A stretch of 64,000 bases of DNA from Ceratodon purpureus (lineage: Eukaryota > Streptophyta > Bryopsida > Pseudoditrichales > Ditrichaceae): positions 17,092,751-17,156,750 of the forward strand of contig CM026429.1 of assembly GCA_014871385.1 (NCBI GenBank), read 5' to 3'. The notes beneath the pieces are model-generated. The model had not been told where the DNA came from. It did no database searches and saw only the letters and a program-made list of their open reading frames with translations. Below are positions 36,144 to 48,314 of this stretch, piece after piece (within the stretch, counting starts at the first letter, position 1; every line of letters begins with the position of its first letter). The translations under genes were made by a program, and so were the position numbers.

Positions 36144-39100
36144 TCACTTTCTTAACATGCGAATGTACCTTCGAGGAAATGCTTCCACACAGTCCCGGTT
36201 CCATAGGGCTACCCCTTTGATTGTGTCCCCAAGTTCGAATTGATCTGCCGCTTCGTGCGGGTGCATCAACGGGAATTTCTTATCGAAAACCTCCATCACA
36301 TCAAGCCGTAACCATCCACTAGGTACTGGTTTCTGATGAAACAAGTCTCTGTCCACGCCGCTTATCTCACCAATGGCTACTTTGTTCCTCGAATCTTTAG
36401 GGTCAAGTAAATAAACTTTGTCCCCTTTTTTAAACTGCGGCTAATCATTCAGATAACGTCAATGCGGTTAGAAAACTATTGCATATGATATGTGATTAAA
36501 AGGTCTCATAAAATAAATAGATAAGTTGCTTTGAGCGAATATTCTGTCCTACCTCCACAAGGACCCTCTCCAATGCATGCACAATTGAGCCTTTCTTTTG
36601 AGGAGCTTTCTGTGGTATTCCTACATCCGCAACCCAATCGATTGCAGATGTGTCTACTTCCTGTGGTTATCACAAACCACAGGTGAATAGCGTTTCCAAT
36701 CATGGTCCGTAAGCTTAACAAACGGAATAAATAGTAACACGACGGCTGTATGGTTATATGTGAACAAGGGGTAACCATTGTTAAAGTTTTCCTGTAGACA
36801 TCCTTTACTCATGTGAATGTCGATTACCATGTAATCTGTGTTAACTTATTACACTATCATGTTCATGCACTCTTACAAAACATATGTCGTCCGCTGATTC
36901 ACCAATACTGTTTGATTGCAAACTCCACAGCATGGACACCAAGTTGTACATTGACACTCACCTGTGATTCTTCTACGTCCACGTCGACAAACCCGGCAAC
37001 ACCTTGTTTTTTCCGATTACTCTTCTTCACGGTACTTGTTTGCTTTCGTCCTCGTTTTGATGTTGTTGCTGCGCTGGAATCCCCTACTGCATTCGCAGCA
37101 GCATTGCTTGTACGAGTGTTGACTCTTCTGTTGCCACAGGTGCGGGTCTGAGTCAACTCCAATGATGACGAAGACATCCCTGCTTTCTTCAACGGAGAAT
37201 TCCCACTCGGAACGGTCGAGTTCGCTGGCACTCTGGTAGGACGCTTCCCGTCTCCTATACGGCCTGTCTCCCTCGCCTCCGTAGTGGTATCATCATTAAG
37301 AACTTGGCTGCACAGATCACGACCAGTCTGCACACAACCAGCAGTGCGTTCAGTTTTATGGTTTAATGTACTAGTAACTGAGATTCTTACGACTTCTTCC
37401 ACCTGAGCTCCTCCAGCGCTTCGAGTAGCTTCATTTCCGTCATTTTGTAGTGGCTCTGCAAGTGGATTTCTGTCAGTGCCTTCAGAATGTTCACCACCTT
37501 CCATGGTTACAGGCGGAAACCCGAGACTTTCTGAATGGCTAGCCTCCTTCGCTGAATTGACAAGTCCTGTTAATTTACCACTCGACCTTCGCACACCACC
37601 ATCCGAAGTTCCGTCGTTTTCATTGATCTCAGCTTCATCTGCGAATGGGGGTGTTAGTTCCGGTAAATCCACGTTCACCCCTTTCACTATCTGCATCAAA
37701 ATGTTTTCCATCCTGCTCATAGACGCGTTGTTCTTCATCCCTGCCTCAATTGCTAGCGATAGTTTAACGTCGATGGCCTTCATCGACTCCTCTTGATCCT
37801 TAGCGTTTTTCTCCAGCAATGTCAGTTTGGTCAGTGACGCACGAGCTTCGCCCTGTGGAGTTTCAGAATGCACTTAAAGACAACCATGAGAAAACTCTAC
37901 CATGCAATGGAACTCGTGTACGAGTTCCAACTTTATATAATTTCAAATCAAATCTAGACAAATCTGAAAACCAATGAACACGTAGGCGAATATACAATAA
38001 ATTTAATCCACACAGACAACTGCCATAGTCAAATTGTATCAATGTAGAGAGACATTCTGTACGCTGTAAGACTTAATTAAAAAGTTTCTGTCCGTCGCAG
38101 TGAAGATTATTACTCACCGTCCGGCGCTGGGAACTCCCTCTTTCTATATCCTCGGCCACGTCCGATATCCCGGGGCTGCTATTACGCTTCCTCTTCTAGG
38201 GGCATGTCAAGTGGACACTAATTCAATTAGTACCAATGGAAGTTGAAATTTGGTACGCACTATATTAATGATATCCTACTTAACATCTGACTGTACACAG
38301 AGGGGTTTCGTAAATAGGTGGCAGTCCTAGTGAGTAACAACGCGAAGCAAACAGTAAACAGGCCCTACTGTACCAAAAGATGTTCATCCAAATTCCAAAC
38401 ACTTACCAACATTGCCGCTTTGCCTGCGTACCCGTTCCGGCCGGTGCGGTTAATATTCTTCACCTTTGACCGAGCGTATCGCATATCCTCTGACTTACCC
38501 TCTGTAGATGGCAACTCCCAGTACTCCTTCAACCTTTCCCATTGGTCCTCTTGTATATGAGGAGGACACTTGATCTCACTGGGATCCTTCCTAGGATTTC
38601 CCTTCTCTTTGACGTAGATATCTTTCAAACGCGCTCTCTCCTTTGTTATCCAATTTGCTATGTGCTTGTGATAGCCCTCCTTATCTAGAGTGTTATCTGC
38701 AAATTCAAAATCTTCATCGAGCGCGTTTTCCAAGTTCCTCTGTCCGTCAGGTTCTTGTTGGCTGTAGTTTATGCAACTGAGGTCAAGCATGCTTGGGACA
38801 TACTGTCTTAAAGCAACTTCCCAAAATGACTTACCAATAGAAGCTCCGTCGACCTCACCGCCTTCGTTTAATACAACTAGGTATGGTTTCAGCCCTCGCT
38901 CCTTGCGCTCTTTCGCCAACTGCACCACCTGTTTTCTGTAGGATCTCCTGGACGCTCTAGCTATGGATTCCAACTTCCTAGTGTCCTCGTTGTGGATTTC
39001 CTTTCCAAGTGCGCATCCAGTTTCATCCTCGTCGAATCTGCTACGCGTTGGAGCGTCTTCACCGGTTTCTACTGTACTTGGCCACTGCACTCCAAAGGTT

Positions 39101-40676
39101 GGACGGGTCATGGGAACAAAACCTCCGTACTGATTGCCACCTATGGAAGTTGGAGGATCTCCTCCTGCACGTCCAACAGCCGGTGAAGCTACCCAAGGCT
39201 GCGAATGAAGATTCTGTTGCTGGAGTATCTGGTGTTGCGGAGGAGAAGGAATCCATGGAGGTGGTCCTTGAGGATGGGGAGGCATTGACCAGGTAGTGCC
39301 ATGAGGCATAGGTGGTGGTGCGCCATTCCATGGCGCTTGACTCGGATGGTAGCTCCACGATGGATTCCAAATCCATCCCTGCGGAGTGTACTGCCACTGT
39401 CCTGACGGTGGCTGCTGTCTGCGAGATGAGTCGCTACCCTGTGAGGCTGCTGGCGCCTGAGATGGAGTTGGGGAATCGGTGGACCCACGTCCAGGGGTTG
39501 GAAATGCAGAGTTCGTCTCCCACGGCGATGCCACTCCCGGAGCTGGGTTGGCATGCTGCTTCGTCTTTCTGTTCATGGGGTGCATCTCAGACTCCGTTCT
39601 TCCGAAGGCGTTTTCATACGTTGCATGGTTTTCTCCAAGACCTAACAAGAGACATTCACACTCATCACTACTGAAATGTCATTTGTGGATCAAGTTTTAC
39701 AAGAAACAGAATCAGTACGTAATCCATACGTCTACAAAATCGTTAATAAAAAACCCTAACTCTATCACGTGTAGCTACATCACCTGTTTCGCTACTTCGC
39801 ATGGGAGCTCTGTAAAGAGTTATTCACCACTTTAGATATTTCATTGTGCATGATCATTCAGCTAATGAGCTTTATGACAGATTAGAATCAAACCTATGGT
39901 CAATAAAAGACTTCTCCACATCTCTAGCGCTCTCGATAGCGGAGTAGGGTTTATAAACGACATCTAGAACAGACCGTACCCGTTTATTTTTCTTTGCACC
40001 GCAACAGACAACAACCGTATTCATTTCCATGCAAATTTTTGGTGGCTTCACCACCTTCCAAACAATGGGTTCTTGTTAGCGGCGTACCTGGGATAGACTT
40101 GCGCTCCGTTCTCTGACGCTGCTGATCCGATGACGCACTGGTAGTGCTCATGGTTTGAGGCACTCTCGCCTTTAATTGCTTCGTTCGCCCACCTCCTTGC
40201 AACCTGGAACTCCTACGCGGCTCGGTGTGTTCTGCCGGAGACGACAACTGTGTTTCCTCAAATTTGCTGGGCCTTGGTGGCCGATAAGAGTCTCGCCTGC
40301 AGGAGCAAAAACCCAATAAGCCGTAGCTGTTAAACACTTCGTGCACAGTTTGGCTGGTATGACGCTATACTTACCATGTAAGACATGCTACTGACTACCG
40401 TGTAAACGATAAAGACTGCTGTGTCATATACCCATGCCGTCTAAATCGGCACGTGGCACTGGAGTGAAGCTGATGTTTCGCAATTAGGGTGAGCATTGAA
40501 GAAACTTACAAACTTTTGGCTGCTTCCTCGAGTGGAAACATTCTAGCGCGCAACTCCGCCACCCTCTGGTTCCTTTGTCGTAGGTACTCATTCTCCTCCG
40601 GCTCCTCTTCGCTTCCACTCTTCTCAGACCTAGAACTGCCAGAAGTGTCGTCGCGGTTGGTGTCATAGTCAGTCAT
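36144..40676 (-). CDS. TNPA/Ptta-like CACTA transposon protein (Transposase_24 type)
   Basis: Eight minus-strand exons join in frame to about 1061 residues: 40676-40510, 40296-40088, 40071-39894, 39670-38407, 38195-38118, 37852-36962, 36660-36553, 36434-36144. An in-frame ATG at 40697 would add 7 residues. The N terminus is acidic and charged. Residues ~200-340 are rich in Pro, Gln and Trp. Residues ~400-606 resemble the plant Ptta/En/Spm transposase domain (ends WERLKEYW, NINRTGRNGYAGK). A KRKR stretch opens exon 5. Exon 6 has a coiled segment and a basic KRGRK..KKSNRKK patch. The last exon (VYLLDPKDSRNKVAIGEISG, later VALWNRDCVEAFP) resembles the C-terminal module of such proteins. The expected role is binding the subterminal repeats. 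The gene diverges from the transposase gene. A 63-nt stretch near 37324-37387 could be spliced out without changing the frame. Confidence 0.75.
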
Positions 40677-41389
40677 GGTGTATGCACCGAGCAACAAGCT
40701 CTGAGGAGGGCCAGGTACAACTGAAACACCTAGAGTTTTCTGCGGTTAAACCCTATTTCAATCAAAACCTCCGACAGGTAACTTACATCTTGGGATTTCT
40801 AAATAAAAACCCTCGTTCTCTGAATACTGACCCCGTGAATGAATGCCCTCCTTGTAGATCTCTTACCATACCTCAAACACGAAACTTGAAATCACATACT
40901 CTCTCGTCACTAAGTACCGGACATTGGAAACTGTGCCTTGACTGCATGGATATGCGCTATACGAGTGCACCGTGGCTCAGGTATTGTTCCTTTTCACCTT
41001 ATCGAATTCACTTTTCTGTCACTTTTTTTTCTTAATGCTACCTTTTCCTGGACCTTTTTCCAGTGAGCTTTGTAATTTTCACACATGAATTGATACGCAG
41101 TCTGAGATTGATTATTGTCATCTGTTTGGTAGGTAACCCAGGGGGCGTGTTACGTGAATTTTTTGAGGGTTTTGTCCGCATTTCACTTGGAGTTGTTCCG
41201 CTCCTCTACCACTCAGGTATGTGAATATTTGAAACAGGAATTCTTCTTCGAGATGATTTCACTCTCGCTCTACATTTAGATTACTCTCTCGTTCACTTTT
41301 CCACTCCGTCCACTCTAACACTTTGCCCGTGCAATGTAGACATGCGCCAAGGTTGTAGCTGCTATCGTTACGGGACTTGACAGTTATAC
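40677..41389. promoter_or_regulatory. Intergenic region between divergent TNPA-like and TNP2-like genes
   Basis: About 710 bp separate the two start codons, which point away from each other, so both promoters should lie here. I cannot identify specific elements. A short plus-strand frame at 40682-41035 has no domain and no recognisable splice partner. Confidence 0.5.
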
Positions 41390-44300
41390 ATGGATAACAG
41401 AAAGCTCCCCATAGGCAACCCCATTCGACAGAGACATCGGGATGATCGTCTGTTCCGCAGAGAGTGTATGCGATATCGCATGTACAGACTGCGTAAAATG
41501 CCATGCCCGTGCATGGATTGTAACGGCAAGGTATCCTTGAAGCTAAAGGAGGTTCGAACTCACCTCTTGCAAAACAGAAGGCATCCACGATATCGAATTT
41601 GGAAAGGACCAGGAGAATATGATTCGTCAGATGCAGAGTGGGAGAACGCGTCCAGGAGTCAGCCCATACACCCGGAGCGAGACGAAGGCATGAATTTGAG
41701 GCCCATGATCCAAAACCGATTTGAGAGAGAACATGTGGACATAGAAGATAGGGTGGTTGAAATTATAGTGAACACGCTAAACGATGCAGACGATACTACT
41801 GAGGGATATGTTCCACAAAATGAAGCCAACATAGAGGACGGCCAGCAGCAGCGTAATCATCGGGGACAGTTCCAGCGACAAGAACGTCCGCGGCCAGAGT
41901 GTGATTACAGGGGCGATGAGACTTTCGATCCTGCGGCAATGGAGGAGGCCGTTCGTGATCTATACGATGGTGCGCCTTCTACTCAGTTGGGTGCGACAAT
42001 TTTCTTGAAGAACCTCTTCTCCGTTCACTCCATTACGTCGAGATTCATCGCAGACCTACTTGCAGGTTTGGACAAGTACTTCTTGCCTGCTAATAACTCC
42101 CTTCCGAAGACGAACTACGGTCTGACAAATTTGTTGAGCAGTTTTGGATTAGACTATGTAAACATTGACGCATGTGTTAGAGGTTGTGTTCTTTTTCGAA
42201 AGAACAGAGCTGGAGTTGATTTATCAGAACTGGATCGGTGCCCTCTTTGTCAAGAGCCTAGGTACAGGGATATGAAACGTCGGGTTTGTCCAAGGAAGAT
42301 TCTAAGGCAGTTTCCGGTTATACCGCACCTCCAAAGAACCTATAGATCTCCGTCACTTTCAGAACTCCAACTTTGGCATGATCAGCATAAGAGTACCGAT
42401 GGAAAGGTACGTTTCCCAGCCGACTGCAAGGCCTGGAAGAAAGCTGCGGAAAAATTCCCTCATGTTTTTCCCAACATGCCTAATTTTCATGATGATCCGA
42501 AGAATGTAACATTTGCTTTAAGTGCCGACGGCATGACTCCTTTCAAATTGTATAGATCTACTTGGTCCACAACCCCGGTTCTACTGTTCAACTACAATAT
42601 ACCTCCTTGGTTAGCTTCCAAAAAATTCTTCGTGATTTTAGCGTTGCTTATTCCTGGGAAAGAGGCAGTTAAAGATGACTCATTCGATGTGTACCTTGAG
42701 CCGCTTGTGGAAGAGCTACTGGATCTGTGGGATGGAGTACCTGCATACAATGCACACCCAGGTGCTATGGAACGGCACTTCACACTTCGGGCGATGGTTT
42801 TGTGGACAATACACGATCTACCAGGGTACGGTATGGTTGCCGGTACCGCTCATTCAGGTACAATCGCATGTCCTCCTTGCGGTCCACAGATGAAAGGCAC
42901 ATGGGCACATGAGCTTGGGAAATTCGTTTATCCTTGTGGAAGACGATGGCTGGATGATGACCATCCGTACAGGTCAGTTTCAGCAGCGAAATTCTTTGAT
43001 GGAACCGTGGAGACTCGTTCGAGACCGACCCATGTCACGGCTGAAGCTCAGTTGGCAGGAGCAGCGGAGTACGAGCAGTGGAAGCAACATGGTTACCGTC
43101 GCAAAAATGATCCTCCAGACCCCTCAAAGATTCATGGCATGAAGAGAAAAAGCATACTTTTCAGGTTGCCGTACTGGAAGGTGATATACAACATTTCTTT
43201 GCTTATTATATTTAATTGATTTTGAGCGTTACACTATGTGTTGTATCTTGTATATAAACGCTAAATATCTGGAAAGAGCATAAAACCACTGTACATTTCG
43301 TAACATTTGAAAATCAGCTCTGCAGTTATATGGCGATTGCTTGGAATTTTGTTCTCACACACTATTACCTTCGATAGCATCTGGCTAATCTGCGTGCGGT
43401 TGTTTCTTGCAGCACTTGGAGATTCGAAACACAATCGACGTTATGCATTCGGAAAAGAATCTAGCAGACAATATTCTACGAACAATATCTGGAGATAAAG
43501 ATACTGTACAGGTTCGGAGAGATATGCAACGGATGGGACTGGAACAGAGGAATCATCTTTTTTTACAACCACATCCGCGAAAACCAGGTAGAATGATCAA
43601 ACCTAGTGCACCCTACGTCTTGACCCCTTCAGAATTCGACAAGTTCTGTTCAACTTTGGAGGCGTTGAAAACTCCTTCGAAGTACATGGGAGCCAATTTA
43701 GCAGACAACATTCGCAAAAAAAAATGGGGTTCCCTAAAATGTCATGACTTCCATAAATTAATGCAGGGGTTGCTTCCACTTGCACTGAGAGGCCTCATGC
43801 AACCAATTCCAAGATTGGCCATAATGAGAATATGTAGAGTGTTCAGACGTATTTGCTGTAAAATTTGGGATCCATCTCAGATTGATTCACTTAGGAGGGA
43901 CGTTGCTGTTACCTCTTGTTTGTTGGAGATAGTGTTTCCCCGTTCCTTTTTCGATGTCATGACACATTTCCCACTGGAGTTGGTAGAACAACTGGATTTA
44001 TGTGGACCGGTTTCCAATAGGTGGATGTACCCGGTAGAACGATATAATAAAACTCTAAAAAAGTATGTGAAGAACATGGCCCGACCCGAAGCCTCTATTG
44101 CAAGAGGTTACGTTCAGGACCAATGCAATGGATTCGTGACAGAATACCTGCATGGCATGAAGGCGGTTACCAACAGACTTTGGGATCCTGATGATGACGA
44201 CGAGGATACGTACGAGAAGTTGGAAGGAGCATCAGCGCCGTGGGAGTTCACAGAAACAACGCGCCGTCTCGCCCACAACTATGTGATCCGCAATTCAACT

Positions 44301-45493
44301 GTTTTGTCGCCATTTTTCCAGTAAGTGATCACGATGAATACATTCTGAATGTGATTGTATGTTTTGTCTACTTGTATAGAGTTTAAATCCACACTTCAAT
44401 CAGATAACGGTTGCGGTCCAAGGGATTGCTCTTCCTGTAAGTAATAGGATGCTACTAATTATTAAACAAAGGAGAATAAATCTTTCAAATATAAACAAAT
44501 GAAAAAAATTAAAATTAAAATAAAAAAATTAAAGAAAAAACGTCTCATATGTTTAGAGCAGCATGCTACCATTTGTTTTCAGATATCGAATCAGAAGTGT
44601 GTGTCATATTAGATTGTGAGTGTACATTATCCCCTGTGCACTTTTTTCAAATATCAGTTAATGCAGTGGACGTTTCAACTTGTGCTAATTCATTGGAACA
44701 TTGAGTGCTGTATAGTTCATTGTAATGACAGACTCCTTTTGGTGTTCGTAGGCAGTGGGAGGAACTACAGAAAGAGGACAACACCATCGCGCCCTTTGAG
44801 ATGTGGATTCGAGAAGTCATATTCCGACGCAATATTGTGAACCCTAGTGGAGATGATTTAGACGCGGTTAAGCTTTGCAGTAAGCCAAGCATGAAAGCGG
44901 AGAGATTTTGTAGAATTAAAGCGTTTGGTAACCACTTCCGCATCAAAGATGAACGCACGGAGACAGTAGACACTTATGACTGCGGAGTTGTTTGTCTTCA
45001 TGAATGGGTTACAGAGGACGGACAAGTTACGAAGAGGTATACCGTGGGTGAGATAATTGATATTATTCGTTTGGATTATGGAAAGCTATTTACACCAATC
45101 GTCTTATTTAAATGTAGTTGGGTGAAGGCTACTGACAACCGAGGGAATCCAACATACATGCGAGATAGAGATGGATTTCTGATTGTTAATTTCAAGCATA
45201 GAGAAAAGAAGGACCATGATCCTTTTATATTTCCGGAACAGTGCTCGCAGGTGTTCTTCTCTGATGAAAGAGATCGCAAGGGTTGGAAAGTCGTCATGAG
45301 GACAGAGCCACGATCACGTCGAGTAATGCAAGAAGTACCAGATGAGGAAATAATTACCACGTCTGCGGAGGCACCTGGTCTACAACCTCCGTCAATAGAG
45401 AATATTCCCCCCTCCAGAGGATTGGCATCGGCTATGGAGCTGACGGATGAAGAAAACCGACTTGCTATGTCAGACTTTCGAGAATGTAGTTAA
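41390..45493 (+). CDS. TNP2-like CACTA transposase (Transposase_21, DUF4218, DUF4216)
   Basis: Three exons (41390-43180, 43413-44320, 44752-45493) join in frame to 1146 residues with GT-AG introns. Domains in order: a transposase-associated domain (CPCMDC at residues 39-44, then EVRTHLLQN and YRIWKGPGE); the tnp2 catalytic region (LSADGMTPFKLYRSTWS; FNYNIPPWLASKKFFVILAL; DSFDVYLEPLVEELLDLWD; CPPCG; HGMKRKSILFRLPYWK across the intron to NTIDVMHSEKNL); DUF4218 near 705-860 (KCHDFHKLMQGLLPLALRGL; FPRSFFDVMTHFP; GPVSNRWMYPVERYNKTLKK; ARPEASIARGY); and DUF4216 near 995-1050 (GEIIDIIRLDYG, VLFKCSW). Asp380 (ADGM) and Asp433 (FDVYLEPL) are candidate catalytic acids by family comparison. No internal stop or frameshift is visible, so the enzyme may be functional. 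Confidence 0.92.
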
Positions 45494-46051
45494 TTGGAGT
45501 ACTATGATTCGAAGAGTTTTCTTACATTTCTGAAACGATTTGTGTAATTATGTTTTGAATCCGCAATTATGAGGTCTCTGAATGTACTCAATGTCAAAAA
45601 CCTATGCTAAAGCGGCAATGTATATTCGTTGCATTACAGAGAAATCGAGGTATCTATTCCTTCTGATTTAATGATTTTCATACTGCCGGTACATGTTTTG
45701 TAATTTTATGGATTATAACAAGTAAGCAATATTTTCGTGTATGGTACTCTGGTTCCAATGGTCGAGACATAATGGCAATTTATGTGTGTGCATATGCAAG
45801 GAATCTGAAGGTCTAATTACAGTTTTGATGATCGCAGATTGAAGGAATTGTCGAGTTCAATGTAGACCATTGTATAACACAATGAAAGTACTCATAAGAA
45901 TGACGTGAAACCAAAAAAAAATAGCCAATATCAGGTACTGACTTTACCGGTATATATGGGAGAATTCAATAATACAGTAGATGAATAATTGTGACATTTT
46001 TTTTCTTAGAGCTGGACTATTTAAAAGTTCCCTTTACCAAAGCTGCGCTTT

Positions 46052-46102
<51 letters not shown>

Positions 46103-46457
46103 TACAGTGACAGCGGAGTGGGTTGTTGGCAATATGTTTTTATATTTCTTAATTGTCCATTGTTGGTATCCTCTTTTAAGAGAGTAGAGAGAGAGAAAGA
46201 ATCAGAAAATACATTAGGAATTTTTTTCATTTATCACACTCATGTGAACTGCGCAGAGAACTGCTTGTTCATATGAAAACGTAGTTGTTTTGGATGCCAA
46301 ATGTGACACAGAGAATCGAAGTCGCATGCAGTGTACGAGTTCTTCATCTTTTCCTGCATGCTCACATGTGTTGTAGTCGATCAAGTATACTCTTCTTTCT
46401 ACATAGTGTAGTAGAGATGTTTCCTGGTCCAATGTAGCAATCGTTCCACCTCTTACG
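45494..46457. other. Spacer between transposase and first cargo gene
   Basis: No supported gene. It probably contains the 3' end of the TNP2-like gene, a 40-bp A run (46061-46100) and the promoter of the first coiled-coil cargo gene. Confidence 0.5.
46061..46100 (+). repeat. 40-bp poly(A) tract
   Basis: Uninterrupted run of 40 A, preceded by a shorter A/T run. No target duplication or retroposed sequence is evident next to it. It may be a microsatellite or the relic of a retroposed tail. Confidence 0.85.
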
Positions 46458-46964
46458 ATGAACTCGCATCAAATGAACGTCCTCTTGCAGGCTGTGAGGA
46501 ATTTAGAAGATGCTCAGATGGCGACGTGGTTGTCTGAACGCGAGTTGCAGAGTCTGCGTGAAGAAATTCCTCAGATTAGTGTGCGACGTATGCGACTGGA
46601 GTATATGCAAGCCCGGGACGACTACAACCATCAACTCGACACTCTGGCAGGAATGATAACAAGGTTAAGGAGCCCTTGTTCAACACATTCACAGGAGGCC
46701 ATGGAGGAGGCGATCAGTGAGCAGCTTCGTCGTGTCACGTCTGCTAGATTGAGCAAAGTTACGGCAAATCACAACGCATGGCGTGCTCGGGAGAGGAGGG
46801 ACCTACTTGAGGAGATGATCACAATGAAGATTCGCAGGCTTGAACGGGAAAGAGCTTTGGAAGCCATAGCTTTAGGAAATTGTCATAGTCCTATGATTGA
46901 GTTAGCAAGGGCTGCGTTGGAAGCGAAACCTCGACCCTTGTCGTCTGAAGATGTTCACGCATAG
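46458..46964 (+). CDS. Cargo coiled-coil protein 1, unknown family
   Basis: An intronless frame of 168 residues, highly charged and predicted helical throughout. Residues ~10-55 (VRNLEDAQMATWLSERELQS) and the C-terminal GNCHSPMIELARAAL align with the second cargo coiled-coil protein (48315-48917). The spacing of matching segments is similar, so the two are diverged duplicates. No signal peptide, membrane span or catalytic motif is visible. I recognise no known family. It lies about 1 kb downstream of the transposase on the same strand, inside the CACTA element. It could assist transposition, oligomerise, or be captured host sequence; nothing in the sequence decides. Confidence 0.6.
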   Translation: MNSHQMNVLLQAVRNLEDAQMATWLSERELQSLREEIPQISVRRMRLEYMQARDDYNHQLDTLAGMITRLRSPCSTHSQEAMEEAISEQLRRVTSARLSKVTANHNAWRARERRDLLEEMITMKIRRLERERALEAIALGNCHSPMIELARAALEAKPRPLSSEDVHA

Positions 46965-48314
46965 TGCCTGTGAGGGCACAAAAGTATTAGGGGTACCGCT
47001 AACCGCATGAGCAGAGAATCAGAAGCAAACTCATAGTAACAGTAGCTATTTGTTATCTTCTTTACCATTTATAAAGCATGAATACGGGAAGAACGATGAC
47101 TGTTTATGGTGTATGAATATTTGTCACATGCGAAGACGCGTTATGAAGAGTGTAATTTTTGCAAAGAACATACGATTTTCTGAGATGATTTACACGCTCC
47201 TCCTCTGTATTGTTCTCCTTCGACTGGTTTGTTTCTATCACATTGACACTCCAATTTCTTGTCATTTTGTTCACGTGGTTGCCCTTTTTTCTTACCTTAT
47301 TCTCTTCTTGATTAAACCTGTGTAATCATGTTTTTGGTGTTTTGGAGTTCCTTGTGAGAGGTCGATCAGCGTTGATTCACACAGTTCTTTGATTGGCTTA
47401 TTTTTAACGCCCATATTGACCACTCTGAAAATACTCTATAAACCAGACTAGTCAGAGTTTGTTTTTGAACAGTTTTCAAAAAGTACAGGTTAAATTTCTC
47501 GTCACCATGTCCGTGGTGCCGGGAGCTTTATACCATATCGTTTGCTGAAGCTATGGTGGTTTACTATATATGGGTTCAAACTGACATGTTCTTCCAGAAT
47601 CAAGCCTTGGTGGCTTGGTGTTCGTGGGCAACCATTTGATGCTGCCGTGGCAACCCCCGGGTGCTTGTGCCGGGTTTCAAATGGTCCCCACGTCACCCAC
47701 CCCACCACGCTTGTCACTGACCCTACCGCGCTAGAGCATCACAGTTGAATGGCCGTGGCACACTTACAAGTGCCAATTTTTTTTCCCCCCCTTCATTTAA
47801 GTCAAATATTTTTAAATTCAAGTTTCGGAACTCAATGTGTTATACTCAGCTGGGATTATTGAATTTGATTTCTCTCCTAGGCAGAGAAGCATAGCCATAC
47901 CAGCACACTTACAAGTGCCAATTTTTTTTCCCCCCCTTCATTTAAGTCAAATATTTTTAAAATCAGTTTCGGAACTCAATGTGTTATACTCAGCTGGGAT
48001 TATTGAATTTGATTTCTCTCCTAGGTGAAGTAGATGTCGCTCATCTTCATACACATGTAAGTAATTTATCAATAATCACACTTCCAGAGATTACTTTTCT
48101 GGGAACTAAATCACCTTCTTCGCTTGCTAGCAGTGACCTTTTTAGACACAAGATATGTGAATATTTGAAAGAGTTATTCTCCTTGCATGTCAGTGTGAGT
48201 ATGGACATGGGCATGTATTGTCTAAACTACCAGTCCAATTGACATGTACGGGATACATTTATGGGAGTTTCCTTTTGTTGCGTTAAACATGCACAATCAA
48301 GAAGCTCCTATAAC
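46965..48314. other. Spacer between the two coiled-coil cargo genes
   Basis: No supported gene; a short frame at 47050-47325 is hydrophobic and unassigned. The right part holds the tandem 145-bp-period repeat (47758-48025) and a block related to 51221-51343. Confidence 0.45.
47758..48025 (+). repeat. Tandem duplication, ~123-bp units at a 145-bp period
   Basis: Copy 1 (47758-47881) and copy 2 (47903-48025) are almost identical, from GCACACTTACAAGTGCC to TTTCTCTCCTAGG. Each unit ends with a pyrimidine-rich acceptor-like TCTCTCCTAG. They lie just upstream of the second coiled-coil cargo gene, so they may be a duplicated leader or promoter segment. Part of the unit is related to 51221-51343. 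Confidence 0.85.

Noticed and set aside
37476..37796. Plus-strand frame of 106 codons
   Set aside because: Antisense to exon 6 of the TNPA-like gene.
39009..39835. Several frames of 95-121 codons on both strands
   Set aside because: Shadows of the Pro-rich exon 4 of the TNPA-like gene, which alone joins in frame with its neighbours.
46061..46100. Poly(A) tract considered as the tail of a retroposed gene
   Set aside because: No cDNA-like sequence ends there and no target duplication is visible.
47758..48025. Two near-identical copies considered as LTRs of a small retroelement
   Set aside because: The copies are only about 20 bp apart, with no internal coding, primer site or polypurine tract; a tandem duplication explains them better.
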